Source: Vibrio splendidus
GTDB taxonomy: Bacteria; Pseudomonadota; Gammaproteobacteria; Enterobacterales; Vibrionaceae
DNA length: 64,000 nucleotides
Reading direction: 5' to 3'
Assembly: GCF_024347615.1 (NCBI RefSeq)
Contig: NZ_AP025508.1
Location: forward strand, 1-64,000
Shown here: positions 57,797 through 64,000 of the stretch, one piece after another
Numbering within the stretch: the first letter of the stretch is position 1
Layout: every line of letters begins with the position of its first letter
The notes under the pieces: generated by a model
What the model saw: only the letters and a program-made list of their open reading frames with translations
Told to the model about the DNA's origin: nothing
Database searches by the model: none
Translations under genes and position numbers: made by a program

Positions 57797-60700
57797 GTGA
57801 ATTCAGTGCGATTTTCGTTATTTTTTATTGTGATGTGTTGGAGTGTTTTTGCTTCAGCTCAGGCAAAAGATGTGTTGGTTATTCACTCTTATCATCAAGG
57901 CTTTTTTTGGACGGATGATTTCCATAAAGGGCTGGCTGAAGAACTCGATCGAGATGGGTTGTCTTACCGGGTTGTTTATCTCGATACCAAGCGAACTCAA
58001 AACGCTGAATACTTAGAGCGAATTTATCAGCTATACCGCACCAAGCTGTCGCATGAAGAGTTTGCCGCTGTAGTCGTCAGTGATAATAACGCCCTCAATC
58101 TGATGAAACGCTTAGCGCCCGAACTCAATGGCACGCCCGTTATTTTTGGTGGCATCAACAATTTCTCTCCGCAAATGATTGAAGGCTTGCACGCAACTGG
58201 TATCACTGAAGATATTGATATGGCGAGCAATATTGAGCTGATCAATCGACTTCAATCGACGGTTAAAAAAGTTTACGTGGTTACCGATCACTCGGTAACG
58301 GGTGAAGCTATTCGCGCCCAAGTGGAACTATTCCTACAAAAACGTCCAGAGTTCTCTGGGCTGGTGGAGCAATATACGCCTGATTCTTATCAAGAACTGA
58401 TGACGTTCGCGCAACGCGCTGATCTAACCAAAAGCTTGTTGTTCTGGGCCTACTACCGCGACATCAATGGTCGTGTCAGTAGCAAAGAAGACTGGCGTCA
58501 GCTCAACAAAAAAACTCAGATGCCATTGTATATCGTGCATGATTTAGGACTTGGGTTTGGTGCGATTGGTGGCGTGATCCACAGTGGAGAAACGCAAGGA
58601 CGAGACACTGGGCGAGTGCTACTGAATGTGCTCGCTAATCCGGATAAACCGCTGCCCCAAGTGGTTGCTGGCGCGCCAGAAATCAAACTTGATTACCAAC
58701 AAATATCACGATGGGATTTGGGCGCAGAGAATGAAGCGGCGGTGACTTTTCTCAACAAGCCTAAGTCATTTTTAGTGCGCTACCGAGATGAAATTCGCAC
58801 CATAGGTTTGCTGTTTTTGGTGATGTCGTGTGTCATCGCAACCTTGGTGTATTACCTCAATCGCCTTAAGAAAAGTGAGCGTACCAGCCGACAAAGCCAA
58901 CTGTTATTGGAGTCGATATTCGACCAAAGCCTGCAGTTCATGGGGATCATTGATAAGGGCGGTGTATTACTGTCGAGTAACAGTAAGTTACATGAGCTGC
59001 TTTATAACCAAGGCTATAAATTGGGAACACCTCTTCAAAGCCTCCAACACTGGGAAGACTCAGCAAGGCAAGAACTGAAGGAATACTTTATCTCGAGCGA
59101 TGAACACCAGATTTTGCGATTTGAAGCTGAGGTGTGGTGTCGTGATCGTGGTGCGATGGTGTTGGATATCTCTTTAAAGCCTATGCCGGGCAGTGAAGAG
59201 GATGATGTTCAGTTCTTATTTGAAGCTCGTGATGTTACCTCGGGTAAGCTCGCGGAGAATAAGTTGTTCCAGCGTGAAGCGAATCTCAAGCTGTATTACG
59301 ACAAACAACCCGTGATGATGATTACGCTCGATGGCAATAATCGCATTCAACAAGTGAACCAGTTTGCTGAGCAGTTACTAGGCTACCCGCTAGACCAGCT
59401 ACTAGGTCATCGTCCTAGAGAGTTCTATGTCGATGGAAACTCAATGATCCCGCGTCATATCTTATTGCAACCACAGCATAAGATTCGTGGCGTATGGCGT
59501 CGTGATATTGAATATCGCCATGCTAATGGCAGCACCATCTGGATTCGTGAAAATATTCGCCCGCTGGTTGAGTCTGATCAGCTGTTGATTGTTGGAGAAG
59601 ACATTACCGAAACTCGTGAGCTGTCGGAAAAGCTAGAATATCAAGCTCGTTATGACTTGCTGACGGACACGTTTAACCGTAACCACTTTGAACAAGAGCT
59701 GCAAAAGGCGCTCAAAGAGGTTGAGAGCCACATGCGAACTCACGCTATGTTGTTCTTGGATTTAGACCAACTCAAGGTCTTGAACGATACGGCGGGGCAT
59801 GAAGCGGGTGATGCCGCAATCATGTTTAGTGCCAAGCTGCTGGAAGAGGTACTGCCATACAATGCCGTGTTAGCGCGAATGGGTGGTGACGAATTTGCAG
59901 TATTAATGAAAGACTGTACTGAGCGAGATGCGGTGAATGTGTGTCGCAGTATTATCTCGACGATGAGTGAGAACCCATTCTTGTGGGGTGATATTCGCCT
60001 TAATCTTACCAGCTCTATTGGTATCCGATTGATTGACCATACTGCGGCCTCACCACAGATGGTACATGCTCAGGCCGATGCTGCTTGCCATGCTGCTAAA
60101 GAGGAAGGGCGTAACCGTTACAACCTTTACCATCAAGATGATGAAGACTTGCGTCGTCGTCACCTAGAGATGGAATGCGTGAATCTAGTGCATGAGGCTT
60201 TGGCTAACGATCGCTTGGAGTTGTTTGCTCAGCGCATTCTTGGCCTAGATAAAAACAGCGAGAAAATGCACTTCGAAATCTTGGTTCGTATCAAGAATAT
60301 CCAAGGTGAATACATCTCCCCGGGGATCTTCATGCCAGCCTCAGAGCGCTATAACATAGCGCACTTGATTGACCGCCGAGTCGTGAGCCAAACGCTCGCT
60401 TGGTTGGAACATCGACCAAAGGTGATAGATGAACTTGGAATGTGCTCTATCAATTTGTCTGGTCACTCTATGGGTAATCGAGAATTTGTCGAATTCTTGA
60501 TTGAGAGCTTGAGAGACTCGTCGATACCGTGCCATAAAATCTGTTTAGAGATCACCGAAACGGCTGCGATGAGTAACATGAAGCAGGCGATCAAGTTCTT
60601 TACTCGAATCAAAGAGCTTGGTTGTATGATTGCACTGGATGACTTTGGCTCTGGATTATCGTCGTTTGGTTACTTAAAGAAACTGCCGGTCGACATCGTG

Positions 60701-60955
60701 AAGATCGATGGCTTGTTTGTGCGTGATATTGCTGTCAACGAGATGGACCATGTGATGGTTCGCTCGATCAATGATTTAGCTAAGCAGATGGGTAAACACA
60801 CGGTGGCTGAGTTTGTTGAAAATACCCAGATAATCGACAAGCTGATCGAACTTGGTGTGAACTACGCACAGGGTTACATCATAGGCCGACCTAAACCACT
60901 TGCTGAGCTCATTGAAGAGTTACAAAAAGAGCGAACGTTAGAGTACTTGGATTAA
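57797..60955 (+). CDS. Membrane GGDEF-EAL protein with periplasmic binding-protein domain
   Basis: A 1052-residue c-di-GMP enzyme candidate. The signal peptide (1-23) is followed by an ABC-substrate-binding-like sensor (about 24-320, DVLVIHSYHQGFFWTDDF) in the periplasm. One membrane helix lies at about 336-356. A PAS-like region (about 370-480) and a second PAS (about 490-610) follow. GGDEF is intact at G696-F700; no RxxD I-site precedes it. The EAL domain reads E827-I-L, while the other key positions are kept (NLSGHSMG, EITET, DDFGSG, VKIDGLFV, QGYIIGRP). GTG start. Dual or phosphodiesterase activity cannot be told from sequence. Confidence 0.9.
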   Translation: MNSVRFSLFFIVMCWSVFASAQAKDVLVIHSYHQGFFWTDDFHKGLAEELDRDGLSYRVVYLDTKRTQNAEYLERIYQLYRTKLSHEEFAAVVVSDNNALNLMKRLAPELNGTPVIFGGINNFSPQMIEGLHATGITEDIDMASNIELINRLQSTVKKVYVVTDHSVTGEAIRAQVELFLQKRPEFSGLVEQYTPDSYQELMTFAQRADLTKSLLFWAYYRDINGRVSSKEDWRQLNKKTQMPLYIVHDLGLGFGAIGGVIHSGETQGRDTGRVLLNVLANPDKPLPQVVAGAPEIKLDYQQISRWDLGAENEAAVTFLNKPKSFLVRYRDEIRTIGLLFLVMSCVIATLVYYLNRLKKSERTSRQSQLLLESIFDQSLQFMGIIDKGGVLLSSNSKLHELLYNQGYKLGTPLQSLQHWEDSARQELKEYFISSDEHQILRFEAEVWCRDRGAMVLDISLKPMPGSEEDDVQFLFEARDVTSGKLAENKLFQREANLKLYYDKQPVMMITLDGNNRIQQVNQFAEQLLGYPLDQLLGHRPREFYVDGNSMIPRHILLQPQHKIRGVWRRDIEYRHANGSTIWIRENIRPLVESDQLLIVGEDITETRELSEKLEYQARYDLLTDTFNRNHFEQELQKALKEVESHMRTHAMLFLDLDQLKVLNDTAGHEAGDAAIMFSAKLLEEVLPYNAVLARMGGDEFAVLMKDCTERDAVNVCRSIISTMSENPFLWGDIRLNLTSSIGIRLIDHTAASPQMVHAQADAACHAAKEEGRNRYNLYHQDDEDLRRRHLEMECVNLVHEALANDRLELFAQRILGLDKNSEKMHFEILVRIKNIQGEYISPGIFMPASERYNIAHLIDRRVVSQTLAWLEHRPKVIDELGMCSINLSGHSMGNREFVEFLIESLRDSSIPCHKICLEITETAAMSNMKQAIKFFTRIKELGCMIALDDFGSGLSSFGYLKKLPVDIVKIDGLFVRDIAVNEMDHVMVRSINDLAKQMGKHTVAEFVENTQIIDKLIELGVNYAQGYIIGRPKPLAELIEELQKERTLEYLD

Positions 60956-61048
60956 TTGAACCAAGCTGCACGATGAGTATTCTTTAGCACTAGCAGCGCT
61001 AATCGCTTTCAGAGCTACTAATAGTTTGCACCGCTAATATGTATTGTT

Positions 61049-61080
61049 GAGGCAATCAGGTAAACTGGTTGCCTCTTTTG
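61049..61080 (+). terminator. Terminator of the GGDEF-EAL gene
   Basis: GAGGCAATCAG and CTGGTTGCCTC form a stem with one G-U pair and a GTAAA loop, then TTTT. Confidence 0.8.
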
Positions 61081-61111
61081 TTTTGAATACTACTGTCTGT
61101 TGGAGACGACC

Positions 61112-61891
61112 TTGCAACTACAACTGATTTGCGAAGATGCTACCCAAATCGATCATCTAAATGACTTAGCGACCCGTTGGAATTTATCTCATGATGAAAA
61201 CAGCGATTTTGCTTTGGTACTGACTTGCGAGCGACTTGAGCTACGTAAAGTCGATGAACCGAAGCTTGGCGCTATCTTTGTTGATTTAGTCGGAGGGGCA
61301 GTTGGTCACAGACGCAAGTTTGGCGGTGGTAAAGGTCAGGCAATTGCTAAAGCGGCAGGTTTAAACAAAGGTGCAACGCCAACTATCCTCGATGGTACCG
61401 CTGGTTTAGGACGTGATGCGTTTGTGCTGGCTTCGTTGGGCTGTAAAGTTCAGATGGTAGAGCGACATCCAGTTGTGGCTGCATTATTGGATGACGGTCT
61501 GCAGCGAGCTCAACAAGACCCTGACATCGGTGGTTGGGTAACTGAACGTATGAAGTTGATTCACGCTTCAAGTCACGATGCGTTAGATAAACTCAGCAAC
61601 GATCCTAATTTCGAACAGCCTGATGTGGTGTACCTAGACCCAATGTACCCGCATCCTGAGAACAAGAAGAAATCGGCGTTGGTTAAGAAAGAGATGCGTG
61701 TATTCCAATCATTGGTGGGTGCCGATATGGATGCTGATGCTTTATTGCAACCAGCCCTTAAGCTCGCATCTAAGCGAGTTGTGGTCAAAAGGCCGGATTA
61801 CGCGGCGTGGTTAGACGAGCAAAAACCGAGCATGGCGATCGAAACCAAAAAGAACCGTTTTGATGTGTATGTGAAAGCATCAATGACCTAG
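61112..61891 (+). CDS. rsmJ: 16S rRNA guanine-N2 methyltransferase RsmJ
   Basis: RsmJ methylates G1516 of 16S rRNA. I set the start at TTG 61112 (MQLQLICED, 259 residues); the frame opens at TTG 61100, but GGAG at 61102-61105 sits 6 bases before 61112 and inside the longer version. The family core [24 protein letters not shown] and the SAM-binding [19 protein letters not shown] are clear. The catalytic-loop motif [11 protein letters not shown] is near residue 174. Confidence 0.92.
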   Translation: MQLQLICEDATQIDHLNDLATRWNLSHDENSDFALVLTCERLELRKVDEPKLGAIFVDLVGGAVGHRRKFGGGKGQAIAKAAGLNKGATPTILDGTAGLGRDAFVLASLGCKVQMVERHPVVAALLDDGLQRAQQDPDIGGWVTERMKLIHASSHDALDKLSNDPNFEQPDVVYLDPMYPHPENKKKSALVKKEMRVFQSLVGADMDADALLQPALKLASKRVVVKRPDYAAWLDEQKPSMAIETKKNRFDVYVKASMT

Positions 61892-61996
61892 TTAAGACAT
61901 CAATAACTTAGAGACACGCTAAGAAAATTTTCCGTCATAAATACGATAAATCACTATTTAACACTTGCGATAGTCGCGTTACGGATGTATATCTAA

Positions 61997-62019
61997 CTAA
62001 GAATCATTATTATTCTTAG
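61997..62019. promoter_or_regulatory. Fur-like inverted repeat upstream of 62033
   Basis: CTAAGAAT and ATTCTTAG form 8-base arms around CATTATT. The AT-rich pattern with AATCATTATTATT resembles Fur boxes. It ends next to the ribosome-binding site GGAG (62021-62024), so binding would block the gene directly. As RNA it would be a hairpin next to the ribosome-binding site. Confidence 0.5.
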
Positions 62020-62032
62020 CTGGAGTTGTAGC

Positions 62033-62608
62033 ATGGTTAAACGCTTTTGTAAGTTAAACCGTCGAGATATCACCGAGCACTTGGGAGAAATCCACAGTTT
62101 GGTGACTGAACCAAAGTTCGTGTGCCGCTCTTGTGCGCGCTCATCGTCGGATCAAGCGAACCTATGCAAACCAACAGCCATCCCACCGATTGATTGTCAG
62201 AATAAACCCGCTGAAGAAAAAGTTGCGTGTGGTCTACTTGCTGAAACATTGCCAACTCCAGAAGTTTCTCTTATCGAGGTAATGGACAGCGTTGAGCCAA
62301 CGGTACAAATCTTTGATCCTGCTATCGTAGAAAAAGCGGATAAAGTTGCGTTGAAAAAAGCCAAGCTGAAAAAATTGATGGCGAAGGCGAGCGGCGATGA
62401 GAAAGCTGAACTCAAACAAGCGAAGAAAGCGGCGAAGAAACAAGAGAAGTACAACAAAAAGCTCGCGAAGATGATTAAGAAGCAGCAAAAGCTGTTTAAG
62501 AAAAGCCAAAAACTGGAAAGTGACCTGGAACGCATCAACCTACAACTTGATGACGTTGCCTTCACTGAAAGTAAGACTCAGGTGGTGAGCCACAATCACA
62601 TCCACTGA
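62033..62608 (+). CDS. Uncharacterised Cys- and Lys-rich protein
   Basis: I do not recognise a family. The 191-residue product has no signal peptide. The N-terminal 70 residues hold six cysteines (6, 31, 34, 45, 55, 66) with CRSC at 31-34, which could bind metal. Residues about 100-175 are very rich in Lys and Ala with heptad character (LKKAKLKKLMAKASGDEKAE and onward), so coiled coil or nucleic-acid binding is possible. It ends HNHIH. GGAG lies 8 bases before the ATG, just downstream of a Fur-like inverted repeat. Possibly iron-responsive; function unknown. Confidence 0.72.
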   Translation: MVKRFCKLNRRDITEHLGEIHSLVTEPKFVCRSCARSSSDQANLCKPTAIPPIDCQNKPAEEKVACGLLAETLPTPEVSLIEVMDSVEPTVQIFDPAIVEKADKVALKKAKLKKLMAKASGDEKAELKQAKKAAKKQEKYNKKLAKMIKKQQKLFKKSQKLESDLERINLQLDDVAFTESKTQVVSHNHIH

Positions 62609-62647
62609 AGTTAATTCGAAGAGCTTATTGCTACACAGATGATTTAA

Positions 62648-62673
62648 AAAGAGCGACCTACGGTCGCTCTTTT
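62648..62673. terminator. Terminator between the Cys/Lys-rich gene and the EamA gene
   Basis: AAAGAGCGACC and GGTCGCTCTTT form a strong 11-pair stem with a short loop. The two genes converge. Confidence 0.87.
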
Positions 62674-62755
62674 GCTTTCTGGGTATTATTTTAAATAAGA
62701 ATCTTGCTAGTCAAACAAAGCTTATTAGCTAAATACAGCTTGTTAGCTCAACGCG

Positions 62756-63634
62756 CTAGGCATTGCTAGCATCTCTCGCTACGCGCTTCTTCACCCACGT
62801 CTCATTGACGAACAAAGAGAACAAGATAACGGCACCACCAATAGACAATCGAACCAAATCGACATCTCTGTTCCAAATCAGGATGTTCACCACAAGGCCA
62901 GCTGGAACTAAGACATTGTTCATCACAGCCAGTGCGCCAGCATTGACCATGCACGCGCCTTTATTCCACATAAAGTAACCCAGCCCCGAAGCAATCAAGC
63001 CAAGGTAGATAAGGATTCCCCATTGAAGAGTGGTGGTTGGCAGCTTCTCTGGATTGCCCAGTAGCATGAAAGCAACGGAAGCGACGCATAACGCCCCCAA
63101 GTAGAAGTAACCAAATACGGTTCGCTGAGGTAATTCAGTCGATTCCTTCTCCATCACCACCTTGTAACTCACCTGACCGATAGCAAAGCACAGGTTCGCG
63201 CCTTGCACGACGAGGAAGCCAACTAAAAAGTTCTCATTGATGCCCGCAAATTTAATGAATACCGCGCCCAATACCGCAATTGCCGCAGTCACTAAGTACC
63301 ACGGAGAGAATTGCCCTTTGAGGAAATCATAAATAAGCGTGACGTAAATTGGGGTAAAAACGGTAAACAAAAGGACTTCAGGAACGGATAGCAGCAAGAA
63401 AGACTGATAGTAGAAGCAGTACATTAAGCCAAGCTGGATGCCACCAATGGCCATCAATTTAGCGATCAGTTTACGCGAGACGCCACGGAACTTAAGGAAA
63501 GGAAGAAACACGATACCTGCAAGGGCAACACGCATAAGTACAGAGAACCAAGCATCAACCTGACCAGCAAGGTAAACGCCGATCAGGCTAAAGGAGAAGG
63601 CCCATAGGAGGGTAACACCAGCTAAATAGCTCAT
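62756..63634 (-). CDS. EamA/DMT family transporter
   Basis: This inner-membrane protein of the drug/metabolite transporter superfamily has 292 residues with ten hydrophobic helices in two repeats of five (YLAGVTLLWAFSFSLIGVYL at the start, IYLGLIASGLGYFMWNKGACM near 230). The positively charged tail KKRVARD fits a cytoplasmic end. Members export amino acids or other small molecules; the substrate cannot be told. It is convergent with the gene at 62033 and lies 52 bases downstream of the uspA stop. Confidence 0.85.
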   Translation of the reverse strand: MSYLAGVTLLWAFSFSLIGVYLAGQVDAWFSVLMRVALAGIVFLPFLKFRGVSRKLIAKLMAIGGIQLGLMYCFYYQSFLLLSVPEVLLFTVFTPIYVTLIYDFLKGQFSPWYLVTAAIAVLGAVFIKFAGINENFLVGFLVVQGANLCFAIGQVSYKVVMEKESTELPQRTVFGYFYLGALCVASVAFMLLGNPEKLPTTTLQWGILIYLGLIASGLGYFMWNKGACMVNAGALAVMNNVLVPAGLVVNILIWNRDVDLVRLSIGGAVILFSLFVNETWVKKRVARDASNA

Positions 63635-63686
63635 AGTAAAACTTCGTTAATAAGATATGAGCTGTATGTTACCTAACCTTAATTCA

Positions 63687-64000
63687 TTAGTCTTCTGAAT
63701 CTCTTAGAGGCACGACCAGCATATCAACCGGAGAGGCGTTGATCAGTTGTCGTGTTGAAGAAAGTAGCTTGCTCCAGAAATCTTGATGGTGACCACAAAC
63801 CACTAAATCAACATTGAACTCGTTGATGGTGTCACACAGCTCATGACTCAAATCGCCACTGCCTACTAAGGTATGGGTGATTGGGTATTGAGCATGCTCA
63901 GCAAAATTTTGCAGCTGAACTCGAGATGCTTCCATCGCGTTATGTTGGGTTTCTGCCATGTTGATATCAATCAGGCCGGTATACAGCTCTGCGTAGTTAA
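63687..64000 (-). CDS. uspA: Universal stress protein UspA, 3' part
   Basis: The gene runs off the right edge of the window. The open frame continues upstream of ATG 63959 through NYAELYTGLIDIN, matching the middle of UspA (about 141 residues when complete), so that ATG is internal. Visible features are LVGSGDLSHELCDTINEFNVDLVVCGHHQDFWSKLLSSTRQLIN and VDMLVVPLRD at the end. This is the UspA type that lacks the G-2X-G-9X-G ATP-binding loop. Confidence 0.9.
   Translation of the reverse strand, partial: NYAELYTGLIDINMAETQHNAMEASRVQLQNFAEHAQYPITHTLVGSGDLSHELCDTINEFNVDLVVCGHHQDFWSKLLSSTRQLINASPVDMLVVPLRDSED

Overview
The window reads as the dnaA-start segment of the large chromosome of a Vibrio. 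It opens exactly at the GTG of dnaA and runs dnaA-dnaN-recF-gyrB. It then carries blocks typical of Vibrionaceae chromosome 1: glyQS, a manganese exporter with its riboswitch, fadBA, trkH-hemG, a full rRNA operon with four spacer tRNAs, ilvY/ilvC, a VexRAB-type efflux operon, rep, and gorA-rlmJ-prlC. Moderate GC, AT-rich intergenic DNA and protein sequences close to Vibrio families fit this. A Splendidus-clade species is my guess from general familiarity, not a demonstrated assignment. I see no prophage, insertion sequence, integron or CRISPR array.

Layout. 1-6200: replication initiation and gyrase genes. 6201-7140: a 500-base gap with a sigma32-like promoter and a long structured leader in front of the small heat-shock gene ibpA. 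7259-14053 (minus): avtA, a lipoprotein alpha-amylase, glyS and glyQ. 14269-16104: a yybP-ykoY manganese riboswitch, mneA, two mini membrane proteins and tusA. 16261-21924: a LysR regulator, then acuI and the fadBA beta-oxidation operon on the minus strand. 22152-24805: yigZ, trkH, hemG. 24885-30994: two rRNA promoters, 16S, tRNA-Glu/Lys/Ala/Val, 23S, 5S, tRNA-Ser and a terminator. 31082-33603: divergent ilvY/ilvC. 33878-39089 (minus): ubiK and a tetR-MFP-RND efflux operon with a perfect operator palindrome. 39270-41797: rep and cytochrome c5. 42094-43037: tRNA-Arg-His-Pro-His-Pro followed by two decayed tRNA-Pro/terminator repeat units. 43842-49316: a dipeptide/oligopeptide-type ABC transporter with a fused double ATPase. 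49495-51909: a SPOR protein and an orphan NqrB. 52002-57706: DUF6482-like gene, gorA, rlmJ, prlC, asnC. 57797-60955: a membrane GGDEF-EAL protein with a periplasmic binding domain. 61112-64000: rsmJ, an unknown Cys/Lys-rich protein behind a Fur-like inverted repeat, an EamA transporter and the 3' part of uspA.

How parts work together. dnaA/dnaN/recF/gyrB form the classic replication cluster. FadB and FadA form the beta-oxidation complex, with a clear FadR box upstream. IlvY activates ilvC across their shared intergenic region. The efflux operon has its own TetR regulator. The rRNA and tRNA genes lie close to factors for rRNA or protein handling (rlmJ, rsmJ, prlC).

The features I find most worth following are the degenerate tRNA-Pro/terminator tandem repeats (analogous to E. 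coli rtT repeats), the orphan nqrB, the ibpA leader, and the uncharacterised gene at 62033. No clearly new defence or biosynthetic system is visible. Most of this window is core chromosome.
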